Part shown: piece after piece, positions 22,185 to 32,430 of the stretch
Layout: each line of letters begins with the position of its first letter
Position numbering within the stretch: the first letter of the stretch is position 1
NCBI GenBank assembly: GCA_013180625.2
Contig: SNVD02015010.1
Location: 30,088-94,087 of the forward strand
Reading direction: 5' to 3'
DNA length: 64,000 nucleotides
DNA from: Boswellia sacra
Lineage: Eukaryota; Streptophyta; Magnoliopsida; Sapindales; Burseraceae
The notes under the pieces: generated by a model
What the model saw: only the letters and a program-made list of their open reading frames with translations
Databases searched by the model: none
What the model was told of the DNA's origin: nothing
Program-made: the position numbers and the translations under genes

Positions 22185-22319
22185 ATTAAATGACACGAAT
22201 AGGTGTTAATGTGAAGAAAAATCGTCGAGAAACGAAAGAAAAGGCGTACAAAAGTAGCCAGAGGGAATAGCACTTAAATAGTGCATAAACCGGGATAGAA
22301 TAGGGACAGAATTCTAGAG

Positions 22320-22420
22320 AACCGCTGGCCGATTGTTGCATGATAGTCAACCGACTGTCAGATGGCCACCCGACGGTTTGATGGCTGGCCAGTGGTTATT
22401 AGGGCTAATTAGCCTATTAG
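22320..22420 (-). promoter_or_regulatory. GGCTGGCC/GTCGG repeat block upstream of antisense gene
   Basis: On the minus strand it holds several copies of GGCTGGCCATC, CAACCGTCGG, and GTCGGTTGACTATC-like half-sites, followed about 50 bp later by TATTTAAG and then the ATG. The same half-sites lie before the TATA box in every gypsy LTR here. Promoter function is inferred. Confidence 0.5.
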
Positions 22421-22709
22421 CCCTCCTCTTGCGTGATGCTTTGACTTTTAGAACGTGTACTGATGAACGATTTTGAGCATGTGGCTTCCAGATTGTGTAA
22501 TGTTGTCCAGAATTGAATAACTGATTATGTAGAAACAAATGTGCATAAATTTGGATGTAAATTCAGTACAATACGCAAGATTTATGGAGTTAGAAATAAA
22601 GAAGTTTCACTAAATCTTTGAAATTTATTTGATTGTACATCATGAAAGTTCATACATGGAAGCAAATTAAACGAGGAAAAATCCTGACGAAAGCCGGCAG
22701 TGACAGTCC

Positions 22710-24620
22710 TCACTTATCACCATCATTGTCAATATCGAAGGAGAAAGCAGGGACCTGAGCTTGGAGGTGCTCCACCTCACGCTGCGGACGAGTAACTTCT
22801 TGATGACCTGTCTAACCAAGCAAGAAAATCATTTAGTTAGAAAAACTATTAAGATAGAAATCATACATACATGAATTATAAGACACCTTACCTGATACTG
22901 GTGAGACATTTGTAAGAGATAACTATGCGAAGCAGCTTGCATGCAAAAAAATTGATCCATGGAAGATCGTGGCACCTGTATTGTATTGCATTCCTATTAG
23001 TCATAAATGAAGGAGAATTTAAGAAATGAACAATCAAGAAACTTACTAAAGTGGTGTCCCATGGAACAAAAGGGATGGGTATGTTCGAATCCTTGGTGAT
23101 CATGTGGTTGTGGATCGACCCGTTGTCATCCAACGTGTAGATGACATTACTGGGGTAAGCCTGACAATCACTGATCACATGACTGGCTAGAGCAGTTGGG
23201 ACAATTGAAGAAGCTAAAGGAGGAGGTGGCTACTGAGACATTATAAAAAAAGAAGCTGAAGTGGCTGTACCTAAAGAGGAGGCTCTTGATCTCTTCCGAC
23301 AACAAACATAAGAATTACCTGAGCGACTAGACACCGCCAAAGGGTAAGGAGTGTTAGTAGCGGAATGATCGAGCCTATTATACAGCAGGGTAGCTCGAGC
23401 CCATTTGACATAAGGAGTCGATGTCAATGGGAACTCAATGGTACTCAAGTGAGACCTGGTCATGTCAGGCCCTCGAACCAATCCCATAGCCAAGTCGACT
23501 AAATCAATCATCAAAACCGGGGTGGAAGAGAAACCAAACAGCATGTCTGGCCCTCGAACCAATCCCACACGTGGTCACCCATATACCATATCATCTTATT
23601 CACACAAGCAAGGAGGATACGATATAAGTTAAAAAGGGTAGCAATACTCATAGCTGCTGACCAGTTCTACTCGGGACCCCACCACTTAGAATGAATCCAC
23701 CAAAGAATAAAAAAGGCATGGTATGAATGTGGTATAAATGAAATATTGACTATAATTTCTTTGTTACTTTGTCCCAGGTCAATGTGTGAATGTAATCATG
23801 AAAGAAGCCTAGCTCGTGAGATCTCTCGAGCTTTGCACGATATGCAGCCCACTTTTTCATCCAGGGGAATGAAGAATCCTTATTAGTAGAAAGAGGAGAT
23901 GGCAGGACTCCAACTTATACACCCACATCTATCATGGATGATACAGAATCAGAAATGGAAGTCATGAAGATAAAACACAAAGGTGTTAAAAAAAAAAAAG
24001 AAAAGAGAAAGAAGTTACCTTAATAAGTGTAGCAAATCTAAGAACCTTGACAATGCCTCGACAAGCCTGGTCTAAGCCAAAATATAGCTGACCGAGAGCA
24101 GCACGACCCTACTCAAAATATTTCACTTGGTCAAGATCCTGAAGGGCAGGAAGTAAAGTCAAAGCAGTGGTGTTTGACGTATTGCAGAAGAGAATCGTAC
24201 CCAGTAGATAAACTATGAAGCTACGAGCATACTGATCCCCTTGACAGGAGTCATACAGGACCTCCGTTTCCAATATTCCTGCAAAGGGAGCATATCGAAT
24301 GGATACATTGTTCTTCACTTTCATCTTATAGCCAAGAAGATTTTGGATCAACCTGTGCTGATCCGCTGAGTTCGTAATACAAACATTAATAGGAATTGGG
24401 TCGTTGCTGCATGGAAGATTAGTCAAGGCAGTGATATCCAAAGGCATAATAGTCATCTCACTGAACAAAAAATGTAATGTGTGGGTCGTATCCATCTGCC
24501 GCTCACACAAAGCGGCTAATGCCCGACGTTCAATGCATCGCTAAGCATGCAAAAGACAAGTGATGAACTCGTAGAAACCGGTATTGATGATCGTTCTCCT
24601 TATTGCATCATTCTCTATCC
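22710..24620 (-). pseudogene. Antisense plant mobile domain (PMD) gene in gypsy C 3' UTR, multi-exon
   Basis: Main exon 24620-24019: AIRRTIINTGFYEFI, RALAALCERQMDTTHTLHF, EMTIMPLDITALTNLP, YARSFIVYLLGTILFC, LTLLPALQDLDQVKYFE*GRAALGQLY. This is the plant mobile domain order (TFHLP.GEMTiTLeDva.L.GLP ... ylLGg.lf ... aYLyR.LC). It ends at a GTAACT donor. The next coding block, about 23930-23750 (PSPLSTNKDSSFPWMKKWAAYR), needs a one-base frame correction. A later block near 23600 holds MIWYMGDHVWDW. A 25-bp direct repeat lies at 23461 and 23541. The last intron is 22812-22891 (GTAAGG..TTAG, 80 bp) and the final exon ends DNDGDK-stop at 22710. Stops at HA*RC and FE*GR show decay. PMD proteins include the host silencing factors MAIN and MAIL1. 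Confidence 0.65.
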
Positions 24621-25004
24621 CTAAAAATCAACTATAGGCTCCAGAAAATGCCCCATCATGATAGTCCTAAAGTAAGAAATTGAAGTCTCCATATGGATGC
24701 AAGCTTAAATACATTCGAAGAAAATAGAAAAGACAAAATATGAAGAGGCCAAGTGCCAGGTTGATCATATGAGAAGCCACATCATACATGACTGGCACCT
24801 CCTAGTCTCTTGGAAGACCCCTCAATGTCGATTTCCATACTGGATTGGACTTGCCAAGGTGGACTGGATGGCCCACGATTAGAAAGAAGAAGTTGAGACG
24901 AACACGTAGGAAAAAATCATAAGCGAATCGGATGAAAAACGAAGAAGTTATGCACGAATGAAGATGCAAATGGAAGAAAGGGCTTATGGAAGCCCTTAAC
25001 CGCC

Positions 25005-25100
25005 GACCGATGGTCAAACAGTTGGGTGACTATTGACCAACCGTCAAGCGATAGTCAGATAGTCAGGCGACTATCATACAGCCAAGCCAGCCGGCCATCC
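25005..25100 (-). promoter_or_regulatory. GGCCGGCTGGC repeat block upstream of the PMD gene
   Basis: On the minus strand: GGATGGCCGGCTGGC, then GACTATCTGACTATC, then GACGGTTGGTCAATAGTC and ACCATCGGTCGGCGG. These are the same half-sites as in the LTR upstream regions. A TATTTAAG box lies at about 24705-24712, between the block and the main exon. Confidence 0.5.
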
Positions 25101-25114
25101 CTCAAATAAGGGGC

Positions 25115-25268
25115 CGAGCAGAAAAGAGAGAAAAGTAGAGAGAAAGAAAGAAAAAGAAAAGAGAGAAAGAAAAAAGGAAGAGAAGAAGACAAAGAGGGAG
25201 AAAAAAGAAAAAAGAAGAGGGAGAGAGAGAAGAGAGAGAAAGAAAGAAGAAAAGAAAAAAGAAAAGAG
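25115..25268 (+). repeat. 150-bp homopurine tract in C 3' UTR
   Basis: Almost uninterrupted A/G on the plus strand (GAGAGAAAGAAAGAAAAAG type). Equivalent tracts occur in E at 47335-47466 and in B (as pyrimidines on the plus strand) at 31781-31880. The long Phe/Ser/Leu frames on the other strand are low-complexity shadows. Confidence 0.85.
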
Positions 25269-25864
25269 GGGAATTCCTTATCAACCTTAAGACACTTCCA
25301 ATCGTTTAGCAACTCACAAGGAAAGAAATGCAATCTCAATCGCTATCTTAGACCAAAATCACATGAAAGAATTCCTCTAGATACTAGAAAGCAATTTGTT
25401 GAAGAACGCACCAAACAAGGTAAAAATTTGAATTAATTTTTTTAAATCATCAAGAAATTTTCGAATTTTGCAGAATCTGGAGCTCCCCAATGGAGAACAG
25501 CAAAGGTAAGAAAAGTCAAGAATGAAGAATGTCCAAACATGATCAAGAGATTTTTCCTTAGTGGATTAAAAGGAAACAAGAATAGAAGCTTAGGCATGAA
25601 ACCCATTGAATACGAAATCTGAAGCAGATTAAGGAAACTTAAAGAATTGTTAGAAGGAGGGCATGAAACCCAACAAATGCAAGACTGAAAAAGATCGAAG
25701 AAGCATAAAGAATACTCAAAAGAGGGGCATGAAACCCAATGAATGTGAAATCTAAAGAGATACAAAATGAATGAAGAATGCTCAGCCGAAGGCACGAAGA
25801 ATGAAAAGGTCTAAAGACCGCGAAATATTGCATGATAGAAGTTTTCACGATGGGTATGCATTAG
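25269..25864 (+). other. C 3' UTR, noncoding segment with GGGCATGAAACCC motifs
   Basis: No gene. It has three spaced copies of GGCATGAAACCCA(A/T)TGAAT (about 25590, 25665, 25730). The segment resembles 28257-28660 (inverted, in B) and 47730-48000 (E). Confidence 0.6.
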
Positions 25865-26107
25865 AAAAAAACCCTATGAAGTAGGTGCACTTAAGAGTGC
25901 TTGGAGCCCTTAGAATAGGTGCACTGAAGAGTGTTACTAAACCCTAAGAAGTAGATGCACTGAAAGTGTTGAAAACCCTATGAAGTAGGTGCATTTAAGA
26001 GTGTTTAAAGCCTTTAGATTAGGCACACTGAAAAGTATTAGAAACCTTGAGAAGTAGGTGCACCAAAGAGTGTTTTATTGTAAGTATTGTAAAGATGCTT
26101 TCTAGCC
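25865..26107 (+). repeat. Tandem repeats of about 37 bp (GTAGGTGCACTTAAGAGTGTT)
   Basis: About six degenerate units, alternating AAGAAGTAGGTGCACTTAAG and TTAGAATAGGTGCACTGAAG versions. E has about eight units at 48030-48345. Confidence 0.8.
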
Positions 26108-26275
26108 CTGGAACGGGCACATCTGCCCTTAGATGGGCACATCCGTCGTTGAATGGGTACACTTGCCTTAGATAAACACGTTCGCCCTTGGATGGGCACC
26201 TCAGCCCTTGACTGGGCGCATTCGCCTTAGATAGATACCTTCACCTTTAGATGGACACATTAGTCCCTAAATGGA
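26108..26275 (+). repeat. GGGCAC tandem repeats of C 3' UTR
   Basis: About seven units of 22-25 bp (GCCCTTAGATGGGCACATC type), in the same position relative to the LTR as in F and E. Confidence 0.8.
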
Positions 26276-26403
26276 CACATGCTTTACATAAATAGAAGGG
26301 AGTAGCGAGAAAGTTTGAAAGGAGGAGGACAAAGTCGAAGATGATGAGAAGGAAGAAAGAAAGACAGAGTATACTTGGACGACTTTTATGTCTCACAAAC
26401 CTC

Positions 26404-26421
26404 CCCAAAGTAGGGGTAAGC
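26404..26421 (+). other. Polypurine tract of gypsy C
   Basis: CCCAAAGTAGGGGTAAGC precedes the LTR start at 26422. E has CCAAAGTAGGGGGCAGGC at the same place. Confidence 0.65.
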
Positions 26422-28256
26422 TATAGAGATTAAATTTTTTAGGCTCGATGAAGGAATGAAGATGAATGTCGAGCAATGAAAATGATTGAAATGCCCTTGA
26501 AAGTCAATAAGAGAAGGGTGAGAAGAAGTTGATGAAGAGTCTCAAAAACTAACACACGAATTTAAAAAATTGCAAAAATTAATCTCGGAGGAATTTGATG
26601 ATAAGTCATACACCGTTACAAAGATACTAATGTCTAGCTTTTGTTGGGATTTACGGATCACATATCAAAGTTGAACTTAGGAAGTAATGCAGGATCGAAG
26701 TAACAAAGGTTTGAAGAGGTTGTATTGAAGGAAGACAAAAATGGAAAGGGGCTACGAGAAATTGACTAGCCAGCCATCAAACTGTCGACCAGCCATCTGA
26801 TAGTCATCTGACTATTGGCCAATGGTTGGGCATCCATCAAATAGCCTCTGGCTATTTGAAGATGGCCGCTTGGCCCCTGTTTGGTTATTTTAAAAGGTTA
26901 GCTTGAAAAATATCCTTTTTTGTCTGCACCCCTCTCCTATATAAACCCTAATCCTTTCACTCTGCAAAACACACCAATTGTTGAATACAATCATCTCTTT
27001 CTCCCTCTTGAAGACACGCTCAAGAATTTCAGAAGTCTTTTTCAGTATAATTTTTTTAGGCATTCAATTACTGTAAACCTGGAAATGATACGTCTTAAGA
27101 GTATAATTCTCTCCTCCCTCTGATTTCTCTTCTATTTTTTTTTTTTTGCTTAGAAAAAGCATGTTTAGGGTTTTATTTTTATGCTAAAGAGCATGGTTAG
27201 GGTCATTATGAATTGTTCTAACCCTGTTTGTTTTGCTAGATTGATAAGTGTGTTGAGGTTAGTCCGTTATCCCTCCTTTATCTAGGAACATGTTTAGAAA
27301 ATTTAATTTTCTTTGTGAATGCTTAAAAATATGCTTAGGAGTACATGCTTAGAATCATGCTTAGAAGCACATGACTAGAATCATGCAAAGAAAAACTTAT
27401 TTGCTTTGATGAATGCTAGGAAATAGCATGGAATAGGTAGAATTATCATTTTGCCCTTGAATGCCATGATTGGTGATTGTTTGAATTAGGCTAAAATATG
27501 CCATGACTGATATGTTAGGCTAGAAATGCCATGAATATTTGATACGAATTATGCTAGAATAGCTATAGGTAGAATTACTATGATATAATTTATCAAAATT
27601 ATAGGCTAGAATGCCATGATATTAGTTATGGCTTTGTTTGATCGTTTATGAATGTATCATGATTAGAAGTGTGATTGTATGATGTCATGAAGTGGTGGTG
27701 GACTGACAACGATGGTGAGGGACCATCACTTAGAATAAATATTCAAATAGATAATGTATGGAATGTTTTATTTTCATTGTTGAGTAACAAATGTTGTAAT
27801 CCTTTCCCCTTCCCCCATGTATGACAAAAATGTAATTTATTCTCCTCCCTATTTCTTTGTATGAATATACAACTGTCATTGATTGAATAATCACCTTACA
27901 TACCTAACAAAGATAAAAATGGAAATGTGTGTATAAAATGAACAATGCTAAGCGGACTAAGTAACAACACGAGTTATTCCTATTTAGTCTTTCCCAAGTG
28001 GAGGCCGGATTTATATCCAGGCGAGTTAAAAGGCTCATACCTAACTTCTCGAACCTATCTCTGAAGGGATAAGGGTAGTTTTGGTCCCGAAGCGAGGGAT
28101 CGGATTACCCCCATTCATTCCTAATTGAATAATTAGGTGGCGACTCCTTTCTCCAGACGTGCCCATGGCTCGTTTATGTTCCCTTAAGTCTTGAAAGAGA
28201 CTTTGACACAGTGTCATATTCGCAAACGCTCTAGCGGGATGAAAGCCCAGTTCACA
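26422..28256 (+). repeat. 3' LTR of gypsy C
   Basis: It starts TATAGAGATTA and ends CAGTTCACA. Length is 1835 bp. It has GGCC/CAGCCATC repeats at 26765-26880, a TATA box at 26938-26946, CTTAGAATCATG repeats at 27330-27390 and a hairpin GATGGT-gaggg-ACCATC at 27711-27727. It is followed by B's 3' UTR rather than a primer site. Confidence 0.9.
26938..26946 (+). promoter_or_regulatory. TATA box of gypsy C LTR
   Basis: TATATAAAC in CTCCTATATAAACCCTAATCC, about 60 bp downstream of the GGCC-type repeats. Confidence 0.7.
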
Positions 28257-29189
28257 ATAACATATTTTTTTCATTGGCTTGGTTCACTAGCCATTTCTCG
28301 AGAGTTTCAGGGTTAATACCGATAGTCTTTGGACCTTTTCATTCTTCGTGCCTTCAACTGAGTATTCTTCTTTGATCTCTTCAGACTCTATAATCGTTGG
28401 GTTTCAAGCCCTTTTTCTAAGTATTCGCCATTCTTCTTTGATCTTCTTCAGTGTTTGCATTCATAGGGTTTCATGCCCCTTTTTCAAGTATTCTTATTGC
28501 TATTCTTGATTTCTTCTAGTCCACTGGAGAAAATTCTTGATTTGCTATTCTTTGTTCTTGATCTCTTCATATTTTGCATTTACAGGACCCTTCGCTAAGG
28601 TGTTCACATTATGTTGTTGATTGTCGGATTCTCTAGGGATCTCTTTATCGCTCTTGCAAGTTCCTGCAAAATGCCAAACAATTCATGATGGTAAATTCAA
28701 ATAAGTTCTATATTTTACAGTATTCGATGTTGTCTTCCAACAAAGCTTCTTTCTAGTCTTCACAGTAATTATTTCATGTGGGTCCGGTTATTGAAAATCT
28801 ATCCTTCGATATAGTTTAAATTTCTTGCTAAGTTCTTCTTTAAATCCCTTCTTTAAGGTGAACTTCAAATTTCTTTTTCAAGATCCCTTATTCAAGGTTG
28901 ACTTCGAATTGTTTTTTTTAAGGTAGATGTCTTTTTCAAGGGGACGTTCTTTCCTCGAAGTGGATGCCTCCTTCAAAGGAGATGCTTTCTTCAAGGTGAA
29001 TATCAAACTCGAACTTCCTTCTTCAAAATAGTGGTCCTCTTCGACTATCTTCAACTGCAACAGCTTTCATGTTTATGACGATCCTTATCATAGTATTATT
29101 TGTTCCAAGCATCTTGTAAATGGTACTAGTTGAATTACTTGATCTGGGTTGTTAGTACATTATGCTGTTCAGGTGATCGTTGAGTCTTA
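28257..29189 (-). other. Gypsy B 3' UTR, distal part
   Basis: Read on the minus strand it resembles the 3' UTRs of C (25580-25830) and E (47100-47280, 47730-48000), with GGGGCATGAAACCC and CCTTGAAGAAGG repeats. The open frame at 28878-29060 (minus) is repeat-derived. No gene. Confidence 0.65.
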
Positions 29190-30440
29190 TCAGGATGGAG
29201 TTGCATTTGCACATCGTGCTATAGTATTACCAAGATGGAGTTGATTTTGCACATCGTGCTGCTTAAGAAAAGTCTCATCGAGATGATGCTGAATTTATAC
29301 ATCGTGCTGCTTAAGAGAAATCTTATGAAGGGGAAGCTATCTTTTCACATAGTGCTGCTTAAGAGAAGTCTAATTGAGATGAAGCTAACTTTGCACATCG
29401 TGCTACTTCAGAGAACTCTTATCGAGAGGAAGCTGTCTTTGCACATCGTGCTTCTTGAGAGAAGTCTCATCGAGATTGAAGCTACCTAACCCATGTGGCT
29501 TGCACATTATGCTAAACTGAGGAGCCTAATCTAGGCAATTTGCATATCATGTTAAAAGGAGGAGCCTCATCCAAGCGACTTGCACATCGTGTTAACTAAG
29601 GGAACCTCATCTAGGCAACTTGCAAATCGTGTTAACTAAGGGGCCTCATCCAGGCAACTTGCACATCATGCTAACTGAAGAACCTCAACTAGGTAGCTTG
29701 CAAATTATGCTAACTAAGGAGTTTGATGCAAGCGGCTTGCGCATCGTGCTAACTAAGGAGCCTGATCTAGGTGGCTTACACTTGTGTCGAATTAAGAGGC
29801 TTGATTTGGGTGGCTCACACATCATGCTAATTGAAGAACTAATCTAAGCCGCTTGCACATTATGTTAATTAAGGAGCCTGATCCAGGCCATTTGCATATC
29901 GTGCTAACTAAGGAGCCTGATCCAGAAGGCTTGCACATCGTGCTGAATTAAGTAGCTTGATCTGGATAGCTTTCACATCGTGCTAACTGAGGAGCCTATT
30001 CTAGGCAGCTTGCAAATTGTGCTAACTGAGGAGCCTGATCCAGACAGCTTGCACATCATACCGAATTGAGAAGCTTGATCTGGGTGGCTTTCACATCGCG
30101 TTGAACTGAAGAGCCGTATGCAGGTGACTTACACCTCATGCTATTTTAATTATCTCATTGGGATTGATTTGCACGTCGTGTCGCTTCAATTGGGTCTCAT
30201 TGAGACTGACTTATACAACTTCGATTTGGTCTCATCAAGACTAACTTACGTACCATACAGCTTCAATCGGGTCTTATCAAGATTGATTTGCATATTGTGC
30301 TACTTTGATTGTATATCATCGAGACTGACTTGCACATTATGCCATTTCGATTAGGTCTCATCGAGACTAACTTGCAAATCGTGTCGCTTTGATTGGGTCT
30401 CATCGAGATTGACTTGCACATCATGCCACTACTTCTATTC
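29190..30440 (-). repeat. Tandem array of about 29 units of 38-50 bp in gypsy B 3' UTR
   Basis: On the plus strand the unit is roughly CTTGCACATCGTGCTAACTGA followed by GGAGCCTGATCCAGGCAG. Spacing is 38-42 bp in the middle (29500-30130) and 45-50 bp at both ends, where the variants GAGATGGAGCTG and TCGATTGGGTCTCATCGAGA dominate. At least three subfamilies lie in blocks, as expected from unequal exchange. E has only about two decayed units (46940-47060). The short frames through it are not genes. Confidence 0.88.
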
Positions 30441-31780
30441 CTCTAGGTGTTGAGCCCATTTCCTTTACGGTTATCCCCGATATTTTATACTACATTGTGA
30501 TTACACAAAACCCGGTCACTTTTGGATTATGGTTCATTATGGATCATGCTTTTTGCAAGAAAGGATTTATGATTCAAGTATACATGCTCTATGTTGATGT
30601 TAAATATGTATGCTTCTTAGGCTAGGTGACTGTTAAGGGTGTGGACTAACTCCGGGCTAGCTTGTTCTTCTTGTGAAAGGATACTGAGGATGGCTTAGTG
30701 ATGAGCAAAGGGAGATTTGGTACTACAGACTCGCACAATGAATCTTCAAATGCTCAAAGTAATCCTCTAGTAAATAGTTGGTCCGCCTATTTCAAGCATC
30801 ACTTCTTACGTTTCCTTCAGGATGATTGAGATAATTCTATCTGCCATGATTTTCAAGATGGTTAGGGCTATTCTTTGCCCCCCTAATTCTTTTCTTTTCT
30901 TTTCTCAAGGTGAATAGGCAATTCTTTGCCCCCTTGCTTCTTTTCACTTCTTAAGATGAATGGGCAATTCCTTGCCCCTTGTATGAAGAGATTAGTATTG
31001 TATTGAGAAACTTCTTCATCTAGCTTTAAGGGCATTACTACTCCTTTGTAGACATCTATGTTGGATGAAATAGCTAACTTCTTCCATGTAACTTGCTTCT
31101 TTACTATTGGTGTCAAGGTTACCTTCTTTGATACTCTTGATGAGAACTGTTGGCAAATTTTATTCTTTTTTCTTTTTTTTTTGATATTTTTTCAACACAT
31201 TGAATGTCCTCTAACAATAAATTGAAATGCTTAATGTGACTTGTGCATCAAATTGATTCACATTTGAATTACTCAAAGATTTCTCAAATTTGATAGCTCG
31301 AAGTTGATGCATTGACATCGTGATTGTTCGCAATTTCGACTTTAATGCCAGAATTACTTCATTCAAGATTCATCATGTGCGAGTGTATAGCTAATCATAG
31401 TTTACTTTTTAAAGCTCATATAGCTTTATGCAAATAGAAACTAATGATCAATCTCTACAGATAGAAGGACTACTATAAGCCCGCTTTTCACACCACTCTC
31501 TACTAATGTAGGCTCATCACAACATCAAGGATCAGTAGGGCTTTATCAAGCTTGAAATGTCATGCTTGGATCAAGGTATGATAAGGAAATTATAAGGTTA
31601 ACTCACTCATAGTCATTTAACCATTCTAGATTTTAATTGAAAGCATCAACTCATTTTCATCACCATGTTCACTTCAATTTCAATTTTAAAACCCCTAAAC
31701 TTTTGAGCCTTCATCCATCACGTTTACTTTACTTTTGATTTTGAGTGGCTACATCCCTAGACTTTATGAGCAATGGGATT
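30441..31780 (-). other. Gypsy B internal region, unassigned
   Basis: No pol motif in any frame. It contains a small threefold repeat at about 30850-30985 (GATGAATGGGCAATTCTTTGCCCC type, with the self-complementary GGCAATTCTTTGCC). A 77-codon minus frame at 30883-31116 overlaps this repeat. Otherwise AT-rich and noncoding. Confidence 0.5.
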
Positions 31781-31880
31781 AGCACTCTTCTTTTCTTTTT
31801 CTTTCTTTTGTTTTTTTTTCTTTTCTTGTTTCTCTTTCTCTTTTTCTTTTTTTCTTCTTTTCCTTTCTTTCTTCTTCAAG
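31781..31880 (-). repeat. Homopyrimidine tract in B (purine on B's sense strand)
   Basis: About 100 bp of T/C on the plus strand with few interruptions. It corresponds to the homopurine tracts at 25115-25268 (C) and 47335-47466 (E). Confidence 0.75.
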
Positions 31881-32430
31881 CTCAAAATTGCACAAAGACT
31901 TGTTAACTTCCTTTTATTATCCCATAAGCATGGCTTTCAGTGCTCTTTTCTAGAATATTCATATGCTATGAGTAAAGGATATTTTGTAGGAAAATCTTTC
32001 GGTATTATGATACTTTTTGTGGTTTGACAAAGAGAAGGCTTGATTAAGCTCAATGGGGTACGCTAGGAAAAATAAGGCAAGCATAGGTGGGCTTGAAAGG
32101 CTCGATCAATCCAAAGAAGGCCTAAATCACTTCCATCATCTTGTGAAGCCTAGGATTTTGCCTCGAGTTGTGATGAAATGGTTCTAGAGTCTTATGAGAT
32201 CTCAACAGAAAGTCTATTCACATAAAGTTCCATATTCATGACTATTGTGCTCAAATGTTAAAGAATCAAGAATGAAACTTAGCTAGCAAAAAGAGTCAAG
32301 TATGCAGACAATATAATCTCATTAATTACCAAAAATATATTTCCAGCGAGTATCATGATTTTATCAATGATCATAAAAAAAGTACATAACTCATATAACA
32401 TTCATAAAACATCATTTGAATCTCATGTTG
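31881..32430 (-). other. Gypsy B sequence between gag and purine tract
   Basis: Noncoding, with no similarity to the RT, RNase H or integrase that C, E and A carry at this point. Pol should be here in a complete element. Confidence 0.5.

Larger units (their letters stand above)
14024..28256 (+). mobile_element. Gypsy C (Tat-like, plus strand), 5' LTR lost
   Basis: Order: leader 14024-14653, gag, protease, RT, two RNase H domains, integrase C-terminus, a 5.9-kb 3' UTR and a 3' LTR at 26422-28256. The 5' LTR, primer site and first part of the leader are missing together with half of B's 3' LTR, consistent with one deletion after C had inserted into B's 3' UTR. Right flank at 28257 is ATAAC; the matching left duplication was lost. 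Coding frames are full of stops. Confidence 0.85.

Noticed and set aside
23230..23568. 112-codon minus frame with MGLVRGPDM twice, considered a separate gene
   Set aside because: It falls inside the 3' half of the PMD gene region and the repetition is a 25-bp direct repeat. Treated as part of that decayed gene.
25055..25339. Long Phe/Ser/Leu open frames on the minus strand (also 47257-47533)
   Set aside because: They are translations of the homopurine tract on the opposite strand; low complexity only.
29235..29847. Repetitive open frames (HIVLLKRSL and LTKEP types)
   Set aside because: Frame openness follows from the repeat unit; no start context or conserved equivalent in E.
29190..30440. 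Regular 40-bp array considered as a CRISPR array
   Set aside because: Units are contiguous and degenerate without unique spacers, in a plant retrotransposon. It is a minisatellite.
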